A DNA stretch of 64,000 nt from positions 310,449,235 to 310,513,234 of the forward strand of contig NC_081405.1 in NCBI RefSeq assembly GCF_030272615.1, read 5' to 3'. The stretch comes from Cryptomeria japonica. Taxonomy: Eukaryota; Streptophyta; Pinopsida; Cupressales; Cupressaceae. Below, piece by piece: positions 1 through 14,639 of the stretch (the first letter of the stretch is position 1; every line of letters begins with the position of its first letter). A program made the position numbers and the translations under genes. The notes beneath the pieces were generated by a model, which had not been told where the DNA came from, made no database searches, and was given only the letters and a program-made list of their open reading frames with translations.

Positions 1-1385
1 GATTAACATTCATGGCAATGTCTTGTGTAAAGTCTTTGGAAAGTCTCAAAATAATGCCAACATTCTCATTTGATCGTTATGAAAAAATGAAAAAAGATAG
101 ACAACTTACAAAGTGAAAGACCAAAGCAAATAGATTAAAATATTAGAAGATAATTGATGTAATATATCTTTCTTCAAATAATATGAAATAAATTATCATT
201 AATAAATGTGTGATTTTCAACCATGATAATAATTTCTAACATCTTTGTATTTCTTCTTTATTTGTATTTTTTATAAAACTATTAACACATTCTCACTATG
301 AGTAATATAGTAATATAAATATATAATGATAAAACAATAATTAGTCTTAATAGATTTTTTTTTTATCATAAAGAGTTTAATAGAAATATAAAAATACAAA
401 AGTATAGTGATATCTCAATAATAATTTGATATTAATATATACAATTTAATTAATATCCTAATAATAATTTAATATTAAAGTATCATATTTTTAGTTATGC
501 TACATATATGTTGTTCTATTCTCTTTACTATTTAACTACATACATTTACTTTATATGATTTTTTTTTGAAATATGTAGCATTTTCTAAAAATACATCATG
601 TAACCTTGCATCATTTTCTTTGTTATGATAATATAAATGCTAGATATATGTTGTTGTATTTTATTTCCTATTTAACAACATACATTTACTTCAAATGAAA
701 TTTTTTTCTATAAATCTAACTAATTACCTCACCTTAACATATATTGCCTTTAAGTCTAAAATATTTATTTTCTACTATTCAATATTGATTTGAAAGCTTA
801 GAAAAATAATTTCCTTGTAGGTGAGAAAAATGTCACGTAATGTACGTGCATGGGCATCCAATTGGTTGAAAAAGTACCACTACCATCTTCCACTCAATAT
901 CATCCTTAGTATAGAGGAATTACTTGTGTCCGTAATTGGTTGAGAGAAAAAATGATATATATATAATTGACAAAAATGGACCAAATAATAATAAATAAAT
1001 AAATTCAATAATTATGCTTTATACTTTAACCTCCTCTATGGTTCCAAGGTAAAAATGAACTTAGATGTAAAAAAATATAATCTACAAATTAAGATTATAA
1101 ATTTATGTGACTGGCCAATTTCTCAATACCATGAGCTTCAAGACCTTTACCTTGCTAGATGTATATGGAAGGTCACTATTAGGCCAACAGTGACAATAAA
1201 AAAACACAACCTATCTGAACAACTTAGTATGAAATTCATGAGATTTGTTGAGGGACAACCATGAATTAGTTTTCATACATGACCACTTGAAGAATGGTTG
1301 CTTGCTACTTGTAAGTTTAATTATTCAATCCAATTCACATTGCATCAAGTCATGCCACACGGGGGCTTCACTGGCTAGGCAATAT
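1..1385. other. AT-rich stretch without recognisable gene
   Basis: Very AT-rich DNA with many short poly-A/T runs. The only open frame of note (1055-1264, +, 69 codons) has no domain, no repeated homologue in the window and no splice context, so I do not call it a gene. Confidence 0.6.
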
Positions 1386-1571
1386 TATATAATGTGCATT
1401 CATATTGGGGGGTTTTAATCCCTGCTATGAAAAAATACAATATTTAGTAAAAATAGGGGGGTTTTTTAATACAATTTGTGTATTGGGAGGGGGGTGGCAA
1501 AATAGGAGTTTAGGGCAATATTTTTTGAAAATAGGAGGATTCTTTAGTATGCCATGAATGCACATGATATA
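1386..1571. mobile_element. Possible MITE-like inverted-repeat element
   Basis: The left end TATATAATGTGCATTCAT (1386-1403) is matched by ATGAATGCACATGATATA (1554-1571), its reverse complement with one mismatch, giving 18-bp terminal inverted repeats around a 186-bp non-coding unit. The interior is unusual, with several runs of six or more G (for example near 1407 and 1455). No clear target duplication beyond the TA-rich ends can be read. It could be a small non-autonomous DNA transposon; a chance foldback in AT-rich DNA is the alternative. Confidence 0.4.
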
Positions 1572-2099
1572 AACCAGGTACACTAAATGAATCCCTCATG
1601 TCATGTCATAATTTAAGTTATTACATTCTCACTATGGGATACCTACATTATATGTTGTGAAGTCCAACATAACAATCAAAGTTCAGGCTCTTCTTCATGA
1701 TATTGAAAATGAAGAGATATTACCAGTGTATAAATGGTTATCAAAGTAAAACTTGACACACATTTTGAAAACCTATTTACACATTATATTTATAAATAAA
1801 TTCAATTATTAAATAATATAGTATAGATGTTGTTTAACAGTTATTACTACTTTGTGAATGATTGGTCAAGTGAATTATTTTCCATTTTTTAAATATCATT
1901 TTGATAAATGATTCCAAATATTTAATTTGCATAATATTTTACAAATATTGTTTTTGATGGGTAAGTGCAAGAAGTTGTGTCCACTTAATGTGGAAGTTTT
2001 GGACTTAGTTAAAAAGTTGACCCAAAACCATAGAGTTACAAGATACATGAAAATAAACATCCAAAGTCCACTAAAACAAAGAGGTTGTCAAATAGACAT
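1572..2099. other. AT-rich stretch, nothing recognised
   Basis: Non-coding AT-rich sequence between the foldback element and the decayed gene that follows. No motif or long frame is seen. Confidence 0.5.
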
Positions 2100-3870
2100 T
2101 TAAAGGACAACAATCCAAACCAAAGACAACAAAAAGCCAAAACAAGATAGACACTGACCTAAAGACTTTAAGGTCTCTGCAATCTCAACTTCCAGGATAT
2201 TCATCTCTTGAGTCGCCTTCTTCAGGTCTTGTATCTCCCAAATGGAAGAGTCTGCCTTTCTCTTGAGGTTGGCTCTAGTTGTCTTCGAGGGACATGAATC
2301 CTCTTTCTCACTTTTATCTTTGTCAACATCTAGGTCCATGAATAGGGTACCTTGCTGGGCTTTATCCAAGTTCTCCACCAATTTGCTCATAGAGCCAGCA
2401 TAATTCTTCACATTTTTGTGGTTTTTCTTTATAATGGTGTTCATGGTTTCCCTACTTTTACCGATTTCCCCTTCAAGCTGCATGGTCTTTTTCTCATTTT
2501 CCCTTTTCATTTTATCCATTAGTTCCATGGTTCTTTGGAGGAATTCTGCCATCAACAACTTCTCTTCTTCAGTCCACACTACCCCTACAGTATTATGATG
2601 TTGCCTTTTTTCTATCATTTCATCCAGTTTGCAAGACACTGCCCTATTCTTTATGTTAATGTCTTTTATTTCATGAAAAACCCATTAAAAAACCCTAAAG
2701 AAATCCACATCACAATGTATGACAATTTCCAAAATATCATCTGGAAAATCCTAGTCTGGTTTAAAGTAATGTTCTTAAGGTTTGAGGTCTTTTTGGAATC
2801 TGGGCCTATTCTCTCTGTCAGTGGCAGGGTAAGAAGACTACAATCCATCAGAGAAATATGGGGCAGCAAAGGAATCTTTCAATGTGTCCTTCGAATAAGA
2901 AACCAACTTCTTCTTAGGAGGGGCCTTCACCTTGTTTTTAGCTTTTGAAAGGGTTTTCACAGAGCAATCTTTTTTACCTGCGGGCTTACTCAAAAGGGTT
3001 TTCTTAGAGAACTTCTTAGAAAAGGGATAATATTCCTCTTCCCATTCAGTATCGCATTTATCATTTCCCTCAGACAAACTAGTATCAATATAATACCCTT
3101 CTGAGGCCAAAGATGAAATGGGATTAGATGGAGCCGACATGTTTACAAAGTGATCATGAATTAGCTGAATGAAACCATCATGCAAGACAAGGTAATTCCT
3201 AGGGCTATTACTGTGTTCCTGAAGACAATGTTTCAAAGAGCACAACAAGTAGTAGGGAAAATAAATCTTAACCTTATGCCGGAAGTGATTGAGGAGGACG
3301 AAATAGTAGTCATAGACTGGTAAATTTGTCGTCCACCATGATGTATTCCATAATAACCCTAAGCACCTCCTTCTAAAGCTTCTTAATACTACTAGCATCA
3401 AAATAGTTCAAATTTTTTACAAGTGCCTCCCTTTCCTTATTGGATTTTGTAAATTTGATAACCGCTTCATCCAAAAACTTTTTGTTATGAAAGAACTTCA
3501 CTCCCTCTATAGAAAGCCTAGTAACTTCCCCAATAAGATTCTCATCTATCTTCACCTTTCTCCCACGGAGAAAAATTCCTTCCTCCTTCCAATTTTTGGC
3601 AAAATACTTCATAGTTTCAGGGTTAGCACCATGGAGTTTCTCGAGAAAAGGACTCAACCACCCTCTATCAATTTGCCTCCAAATAATCTGGTTTTTCTTG
3701 TGCTTCTTACAGTTTTTTGGCTCAACCCTCTCCCGGCTTCCCCGAATTTTTACACAAACTTTTCTTCTCTCAATAGTAGAGATAATAAGCTAAGTAGTAA
3801 ACCAACAGTGAAACCAAGGCACCCACCATACGTGCCATCCCTCATAACTCATAAAGATAATTAAGGCACC
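2100..3870 (-). pseudogene. Unrecognised repeat-associated protein family, copy 1 (decayed)
   Basis: Reading leftwards on the minus strand, three blocks in changing frames form one damaged protein. An N-terminal part (3657-3373) holds FLEKLHGANPE, NWKEEGIFLRGRKVKIDENL and IGEVTRLSIEG. A middle part (about 3400-3150) holds YYFVLLNHFRHKVKI, FPYYLLCSL and LVLHDGFIQLI. A lysine/glutamate-rich C-terminal part (2639-2100) looks like a coiled coil. The same order of motifs recurs on the plus strand at 53050-54483, so this is a real family rather than chance frames. Function is unknown. The alternation of an IGEVT-type block with an HF.LL.H.RH block suggests a protein carried by conifer repeats, which is an inference. 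It lies directly downstream of a LINE RNase H fragment on the same strand. Confidence 0.55.
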
Positions 3871-4009
3871 ACCACCATATTGAATGATGAAACAATACCC
3901 TTCTTTGCTCCGCTTAATCACTATTAAAAATGACAACTTTTCCATGCAAGACATCATAGTCGAATAAGGCTTTGACATCAAATCCAAATTCATTAGAGGT
4001 ATACCACAT

Positions 4010-4352
4010 CTATCGGCCTATAAGCTTGACCCCTTCATTGGCAAAATAATTGGCCACCGCATTAGCTTCCATAAAAGCATGGGAAATTCTAACCTTTTTA
4101 AAGTTGGATAAGAGGGTTTTGGCCTCATCAATCTAACTTTTTATGCTCCATGATGGGGGGCAATTTCTTAGAAGGCACTTGATAATGTTCTTTGAATCCC
4201 CCTTAATCCATATGTTTTTTATATTCATTTTATTAGCAAGATCAATAACCTGGAAATCTCCTATGGCTTTGGCTATGTGATTGGATTGTGAGCCTAAGGA
4301 GAGTGCCACAGCCAAAAAAAAATTGACATAATATGGGCTATCCCACATTCAT
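4010..4352 (-). pseudogene. LINE RNase H domain, C-terminal part
   Basis: The minus strand encodes LGSQSNHIAKAIGDFQVIDL, then IWIKGDSKNIIKCL, PPSWSIKS and KKVRISHAFMEANAVANYFA. This is the back half of the ribonuclease H domain that ends ORF2 of many plant LINEs: the AE/AK helix, the GDS motif and the final H...E.N..A..LAN motif. One frameshift lies at a T-run near 4310. The domain stops abruptly at 4352, where the inverted repeat of the large element begins. The missing front half appears to continue at 17875 on the far side of that element. A stop follows the domain near 4010. It cannot be functional. Confidence 0.65.
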
Positions 4353-4369
4353 GGTTCCCACTTTTGCCA
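4353..4369 (+). repeat. Left terminal inverted repeat
   Basis: GGTTCCCACTTTTGCCA, pairing with 17856-17874. It begins exactly where the LINE RNase H similarity stops and is preceded by AT, the putative target duplication. Confidence 0.55.
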
Positions 4370-4421
4370 ACGAAGAAAATTGGAGGAGGTGAAGAATTGG
4401 TTTTTTTTTTCATGGGGGTTC

Positions 4422-4530
4422 GAATGAACTAGGGGTGTTCGAGAGAGGCCCCCCTCAGGGTTCGATCAAACCCTTTAAAATATTTATTTTTAACAGGTTC
4501 GATTGACTCCCCCAATCGATCGAACCCATT
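4422..4530. repeat. Left subterminal GTTCGA-motif cluster
   Basis: Several copies of GGTTCGA/TCGAACC-type words lie close together, for example GGGGGTTCGAATGAA, GGGTTCGATCAAACCC and GGTTCGATTG ... TCGATCGAACC. The last pair forms a short foldback. A similar series (GGGGGTTCAAGTGAA, GATCAAACCCC, GGTTCAATCGGACT) occurs in the same order near 17020-17075. Such motif clusters near both ends are what subterminal transposase-binding repeats look like, but this role is inferred. Confidence 0.4.
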
Positions 4531-5147
4531 TTTAATTTTTTTTTTAAACTTCTATAAAAACCGAAAACAATAGTTAAACTATCATTTTCAAATTTGTATT
4601 TTTCTATGTCCAGAGGGGGTTAGAGTGAACCTGATGTAAGCACCACGTCACCGTGCCCTATCTGTAATAGCCAACACATCTCACCTTTTAGCTTTCGACC
4701 TACATTATTTGAGGTGCACAAAATAACCTTTTTTTTGTTTAATAATGTTTTTTTTAATTAAATTTATTTAAAAATTAATAAATAATTTGTTTGTTAATTT
4801 ATTTTTTTAATTAAATAATTGTATCTTTATTGTTTTTCAGCATTTTAGAAAAACCTTTTAAAATTTAATGTTTTGATTTAATGTCAATTGTTTTTTAAAA
4901 TTAAATAACTGTATGTGTATTTTTTTTTCAACTTTTTAAAAAAATGTTATGAAAAACTTAGAAAACTAAGGTAGTAAATTAGAACTTAGAAAAACATTAA
5001 GGAAAACATTACCAAAAAAAAAATTAGAAAAATGTTACAAATCTAAATATAATAAATTAAAACCTTAGAAAAATTAATAAATTTAAATTTAAATAAACAT
5101 TATAAAAGATAATAAATTTAATCAAACTAGACAAAATAAATCCTCTA
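4531..5147. other. AT-rich subterminal stretch
   Basis: Low-complexity A/T-rich sequence with many AAAACATTA/TTAGAAAA-like words between the GTTCGA cluster and the satellite. No gene seen. Confidence 0.5.
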
Positions 5148-6757
5148 CAATGTGACCCCTTTTCACATCCTATTACACACATAACATGACCCCTTAGGAC
5201 CCCTTAAGACCACATATGCCTCTGATGACACTATACATCCCCTTAGGACCATAGAGGATCACATAGTGGACCCTAAGGGGTCATATGTGGTCCTAAGGGG
5301 TCATGCATGTGTTCTAACACATGTGTGGCCCCTTAGGACTGCATGTGACCCCTTATAAAATCCTAGTGTGTATGACATACCCCTTAGTCCATTACATAGT
5401 GTCCTAAGGGGTCATATGTGGTCCTAAGGAGTCACATATGTGTTAACAAATGTGTGACCCCTTAGGACCACATATGACCCTTTATAACATTCTAATGTGT
5501 ATGACATACCCCTTAGGATCACATAGTGTCCTAAGGGGTCATATGTAGTCCTAAGGGGTCACGCATGTGTTCTAACACGTGTGACCCCTTAGAACCGCAT
5601 ATGACCCCTTATCAAATCCTAGTACGAATGACATAACCCTTAATCCATCACATAGTGTCCTAAGGTGTCATATATGGTCCTAAGGGGTCATGCATGCGTT
5701 AACACATGTGTGACCCATTAGGACCACATATGACCCCTTATAACATCCTATTGTATACAACATGTACCCCTTAGGATGACATAGTGTCCTAGAAGGGGTT
5801 ATATGTGGTCATAAGGAGTCATGCATGTGTGTTCTAACACTGTACATGTGTGACCCCTTAGGACCACATATGACCCCTTATAACATCCTAGTGTCTACGA
5901 CATACGATCCCTTAAGATCACATGTACAGTGTCCTAAGGGGTTGAATATGTTGTCCTAAGGGGTCACGCATGTGTTCTAACACATGTGTGACCCCTTAGG
6001 ACCATATTTCACCCCTTATAACATCCTAGTGTACATATGACAATCCCCTTAGGATCACATAGTGCCCTAAGGGGTCATATGTGGTCCTAAGAGGTCACGT
6101 GTGTGTTCTAACACATGCATGACCCCTTAGGACCACATATGACCCCTTATAACATCCTAGTGTACATATGACATTCCCCTTAGGATCACATAGTGTTTTA
6201 AGGGGTCATATGTGGTCCTAAGAGGTCACTTGTGTGTTCTAACACATGCATGACCCCTTATAATATCCTAATGTACATACGACATTCCCCTTAGGATTAC
6301 ATAGTCTCCTAAGGGGTCATATGTGGTCCTAAGAGGTCACACGTGTTTTCTAACACATGTGTAACCCCTTAGGACCACATATGACCCCGTATAACATCCT
6401 AGTGTACATATGACATTCCCCTTAGGATCACATAGTGTCCTAAGGGATCATATGTGGTCCTAAGAGGTTACATGTGTGTTCTAACACACATGTGTGACCC
6501 CTTAGAACCACATATGACCCCTTATTAGATCATTATAGTGTGTATGACATATCGGTCCCTTAAGATCACATACATTACTGTCCTAAGGGGTCAAGAATAT
6601 GTGTTCCTAAGGGATCATGCATGTGTTCTAATACATGTGTGGCCCCTTAGAACCCAATATGAACCCTTATAAAATCACAGTGTGAATGACATACCCCTTA
6701 GTCCATTACATAGCGTCTTTCAAGGGGTCATATATGGTCATAAGGGGTCATGCATGT
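5148..6757. repeat. Palindromic tandem satellite, about 12 units of roughly 130 bp
   Basis: Each unit holds one orientation of GGGGTCATATGTGGTCCTAA followed, after a small palindromic centre such as TGTGTTCTAACACA, by the reverse complement (TTAGGACCACATATGACCCC). A second foldback, CCCCTTAGGA-(10 nt)-TCCTAAGGGG, links neighbouring units. The array is therefore an alternating series of inverted arms rather than simple head-to-tail copies. Copies start near 5285, 5405, 5535, 5660, 5795, 5936, 6066, 6196, 6310, 6440, 6575 and 6720 and differ by small indels. It lies between the left end of the large element and its plus-strand gene. Confidence 0.9.
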
Positions 6758-8180
6758 ATCTATCTTATTAAGACTACTAAGATGTGTCTATGCAAGTTGA
6801 GTGATAATTTCGATTAATGCTATATATGATATCTATCTATATTATACAAGGAGTTAGTCATAGTTACCAAATAAAAATATTGATTGTGATGATTGATGTT
6901 TTGTGGGGATTGGTAGGTGCAAGCTTGAGTCATGATAATTGATATATATTTTAAAGTGCACAATAGTTTATCTCAGTAGGGAGCCATCCCTACTTTTTTA
7001 TGATTGGAAAAAATAGGGGAGGTTCAGTCTAAGTTGGAAGGCTTTAATATATGCCTAAAATCCCCAGAGCTTGAACCACCCTCTATATTTGAATTGAAGC
7101 ATAACAGTGTGTCCTAATAGTGGTCCAACATTAATTTTATTTTATTTTTAAATCTTCACATGATAAAAAGTGTATGATGTTGTATCAAAGAAGGAGAAGT
7201 TTGATCTAAGTCTGGGGGGTTATATATAACCACCCTTTGTGGAGCCCTCAACATAGTCATCTATGCTTCCATCCACATACTAATAAAATATGTTAGTTTG
7301 CTTCATATTTTTAAGGGCCAAAAAAAATCATCTAATCAAGTACAAGTATGCAACCAGGTTAGTGCTAGCTTTCTTAAATGTATAATTTACATCTACTATG
7401 TTTTTTAATATATTACAGTTTAATAATTTTATAATCATATGCCCAAATTTACAAAAATACAGTGACCTCTATTTTTTGAGATATGGAGTTCAATAACAAA
7501 CAATGTCAAAAAATTTAGAGAAGTTACATTCCATTTTGTATCAATGCCCATGTTTTAGTGAACAAAAAAATTAATTTTGATATACACAAAAATATTTATA
7601 CGTTACAATAAAATATATTTCTATTTTTTTTGTTATTGACTTATAAATATTATATATCATGCTCTTGAATTTTTGATGTATTTGATTTAAATGACAAATT
7701 TATATATGTTTTAATTTAGTAAAGTTGTATGCATATATCTTTAATGATCTCTCTCTCTCTGGAATTAATGTTAGATCTCTCTCTAGATGACATGATTTAA
7801 ATGATCTCCCTCTCTCAAATTAATGTTTTAATGATTTAAAATGTATGTATGCGATCTAAATAGATAAATTTATATATATTTTAATTTAGTACATGATGTA
7901 TATATCTTTAATGATCTCTCTCTCTGAAATTAATTTTATCTCTCTCTATCTCTCTCTCTCATTAATGTTTTAATAATTTAAAATGTACACACACACACAC
8001 ACACATATCTATTAATTATGTGATAACTTCACATGTGTACATTTTAATTTTTAATGAGCTCAAGATTAACGATCTCTCTCTCTAGAATTTAATTGATTTT
8101 AATTTTCAATGTTTAAATTGAATGCACTTCATGTGTGTGTGCTTACGTATTTATTTTAACTTTATGACCTACCTAGATAG
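6758..8180. other. AT-rich region with 170-bp tandem duplication and CT/CA microsatellites
   Basis: No gene recognised. A block starting AAATTTATATAT...TTTTAATTTAGTA and ending in GATCTCTCTCTCT occurs at 7696 and again at 7866, a 170-bp offset. CT-rich runs lie at 7747-7762 and 7915-7960 and a short CA run near 7987-8004. The plus-strand gene starts at 8181, so promoter elements may lie here, but none is convincing. Confidence 0.5.
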
Positions 8181-9632
8181 ATGGCATCCCAAGATCCACC
8201 TGCACAAGCTCCTGATCAGGATCCACCTACATAGGCTCCTGATCAGGAGCCACACATTGATGATATAGATCCTCCACACCAGGATCCCCCGTTGCCCGAT
8301 ATTGCTACCATTTTCCAGTACAGTGATCATGAGATACATAGGTTGAGGGTCATATTATATGACCCCCGTACTGATGGGGTGTATAAGAGTACATGCAAAT
8401 CCATTTTTTATAGTTTACAGACATTGAGGGACCACTTAGTTTCTCACACCTCATTCTCACCTGAGGTTATAGATGATATTTATAGACAATTGAGGAGTGA
8501 GGTGAGGGGTCATGATTCTTTTTCTGATGTGGTGAGGGTGGTCTCGAAGGAGACCATCAAGGAGAGATGCTTTCCATAGTATCAAGAGAAGAGTAAGGTA
8601 ACAGGATATCAGGTCATGAGATGTATCGATCCATAGGTTACATCATTTATTTAGCCATGCTTCTTAGCTACCCATGGTTATTATCCTAATAATAACCAGA
8701 TACCTTTATACTTTGCACAACAGGTATTTGTTGAGGTTCATTGTCAGATGAAACCAAACTACCTTGATATGCCAACATATTATGGACAGGGGAGGGGCAT
8801 GATTGCTGATAGAGATGCATATCGTAGGCATGATAGAGCTCCACGTAGACATGTGGACTTTGTTGGCAAGAGATTTCTAGCAGTAATCCCAACCCTCGCC
8901 CCCATAGTGAATCATGTTGTGATTGCTTTTCAGAGAGAAGCAATTGATGGGATTGGACAGATTGAATCAGCAGTAGCCACCATATCACCTTACAGACTGG
9001 GAAAAAATATGATGACCCAACCACATTCAAGATCATCCACAGATCATGCATCTTCTAGTCACGGGGTGGCTTCAAATTTAGATGATCAGTATATTGCTGC
9101 TGGTATCCCCTCCCCAGATGAGGTAGCGGCTATAGTAGGAGGCGGTAGACATGTACAGATGTCGCAGTATTTATCCAAGGACCTGCTATATTCTTACCAT
9201 TTTATTTCATCTCAACTTGGAATACCATTAGCTGCTGTTAGAGAGGAGATTCTCAGAGATGGGTAGGCTACCATTGCATCGACGCATACCCTAAGGCAGT
9301 CACAACATTCTCATCACTCTACACATGCTCTAGGCACTGACCCACCTACAGATCACTCTGTTGCTGTAGAGGAGGAGATATGAGTTGATTATGTCTATAT
9401 CACAGATGAGGGCTTGGATTCATTTGAGAAGCAACTGTGAGGTTTGAGCCATACTGGGTTTATGGATATTCTACTACAGATAGACACTTCATCCATGATG
9501 CCTAGTCATCTAGTTATCCCCTTACACTCCTCAGTCATACGTATAGCCAGAGAGAGATATGTATGCATGAGTGATGTGGTTGATATGATCATAGGACATG
9601 ATCAGACTATACAACCTACTCCTGATACACAG
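8181..9632 (+). pseudogene. Unrecognised gene of the large element (plus strand), stop-riddled
   Basis: The frame opens with ATG at 8181 in a Pro/Asp/Gln-rich start (PPAQAPDQDPP) and runs to a donor AAG|GTAACA at 8596/8597. An acceptor CACAACAG lies at 8723, and the frame resumes in phase (VFVEVHCQMKPNYLDMPTYY) and stays open in one frame to a donor CAG|GTATGT at 9632/9633. It contains in-frame stops TAG 8233, TAG 8577, TAG 9264, TGA near 9379 and TGA near 9436, and no frameshift. The first TAG sits where a repeated PPTQAPDQ segment predicts CAG. The product (over 440 codons, with acidic, Ser/His-rich and SPDEVAAIVGGG segments) matches nothing I recognise. It converges with the transposase-like gene. 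Further exons may follow near 9790-9860 and 10040-10140, where CAG/GT-type sites exist. Confidence 0.55.
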
Positions 9633-11223
9633 GTATGTACATGTGCGCTTAAATTTTTACAAGATGTATATGTTGTAATGTATGATAAATCTATATAAAT
9701 ATCATTTAATAAATAATAGAAGCTAATTTGTATCATTTAAATTGATCCTAGACTAATCCTAAATACATACATATATATGTATATGTATAACAATTAGCTC
9801 ATGTCACTCCTAGCTTGAGCTCTGAGCAAGTGTGTAGGAGAGATTATTTCTATGCTACACAGGTTGTTAGTGGATAGGTTAGTTATGGTTTTTTGTATAT
9901 ATGTACATGTATGTATGCACGTTACAATTTAAATTTAAATTGAACTAGTTGGATTTGATTATTTTTAAAAATATGCACACATGTATATATGTGTCTAGAG
10001 ATCTATATTTAATATTTAAATAAATTCTACCTTTGCAGGGGTCTATTAGACATCCTAACTCTCACTAGGACTCTCCCTCAGATGGTCACTTTGTTTGTGG
10101 CCGACATGATGCATGTTGATTTGCTGGACTTTATAGCTCATTTGTTTATCTTTTTATATACATGTACATTTTAGACTTTCATATTATATATTCATACATG
10201 TATGAAGTTTAGACTAGATTATACTTTATACAGTTTGTGTTTGATTAGATTATATATTTCATGCATGTATGTTAGATTATGTACTTTATACAGTTTGTGT
10301 TTGATCCCGGATTATATATCATGTGCATGTATGGTTAGATTATACTTTATATATGTATAGTTTCTACATTTGATCCTAGATTATATATCACATCATTTGT
10401 ATTCAGATTATATATGATCATGCACACGGGTTAGATAACTTACACACTTTATATATATGATCATACACATGTTTTCTAAAACTTTCAAATTTATATATAT
10501 CTATGATTGAATTTGTGTACATGTACATAGATTAAAAAAAGATTGACATGTTAATAATTTAATTTTTAAATTTTAAATTTTACTACATGTAACATGTATA
10601 TGTAGATATGCATTAATTTACAAGAATTTGTGAACAATATATATATATATTCACTCCACTATGCAAGCCATGAACAATATAAAAATCACACTTTTTCATA
10701 TCAAATAAACAAACTCAGGTTAATGAACATATTCAATAATTTAAATTCTAGGTGTACTAAATAGTTCACACCATGTACTTCTAGGTACATACTAAATAGT
10801 TCACAACACATCACTTAGTGGTTTAGACCGCTCTTCAATTATTACATGCATGTCCTAATTTAATATCAAATTTACACATAAATTCAAATTTAATATGCAT
10901 TTTTAATTAAATTTACACATGCACATTTTTAATTAAATAAATACATATCCTATTTTACTTTACATACATGCTAAATTATTTTAACAACTTACAAATTACA
11001 TATGCATACTTGCATTTAGAATTAGATAGACTATACATCCTAATCGAGTGCATACATTTATTACATCGTGCCTTAACACATTTTCAACTTATCCACATGT
11101 CCCAATTTACTTTACATACGTGCACGCAAGTATTATTTAACATACATACATTAACTTCATACATCCTAATTTAATATAATTGAAAATTTAATATTTAACT
11201 AAACAATATATGGTCCATAGAAG

Positions 11224-11224
<1 letters not shown>
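9633..11224. other. AT-rich spacer with degenerate 65-75 bp tandem repeats
   Basis: Between the convergent genes. At about 10205-10420 four imperfect copies of a unit containing TTAGATTATACTTTATACAG, then GTTTGATCC, then GATTATATATCATG follow each other. A tract after TTTGCAG at about 10040 (GGGTCTATTAGACATCC onward) could be a last exon of the plus-strand gene, but no frame proves it. Confidence 0.45.

Positions 11225-11262
<38 letters not shown>
11225..11262. repeat. (CA)n microsatellite
   Basis: Uninterrupted CA dinucleotide run of about 38 bp. Confidence 0.95.
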
Positions 11263-11267
<5 letters not shown>

Positions 11268-11402
11268 CAAATATTAAATTCAAACACTTCAATGTACATA
11301 AATAATAATTTATCCAAGTTTCAAAACAGGTTAAGTTCTAATTTATCAAGTATTAATTCAATTCATTGGTTGAACCACATGTACTTTGATTTACTAAATA
11401 GT

Positions 11403-14562
<3,160 letters not shown>

Positions 14563-14639
14563 CTGTACATAATTTAAGATGACAGAGAATATTTTTAATG
14601 CAATGAAATTCTAAGTTTAATTTGAAACCAAATTTTCAA

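Noticed and set aside
1055-1264. 69-codon plus-strand frame as a small gene
   Set aside because: No domain, homologue in the window, splice context or codon bias supports it.
5148-6757. Repeated GGTCCTAAGG words resemble the core of the I-CeuI homing-endonuclease site
   Set aside because: The word is part of the satellite foldback itself; the flanking bases of the site do not match, and no rRNA gene or homing endonuclease is present.
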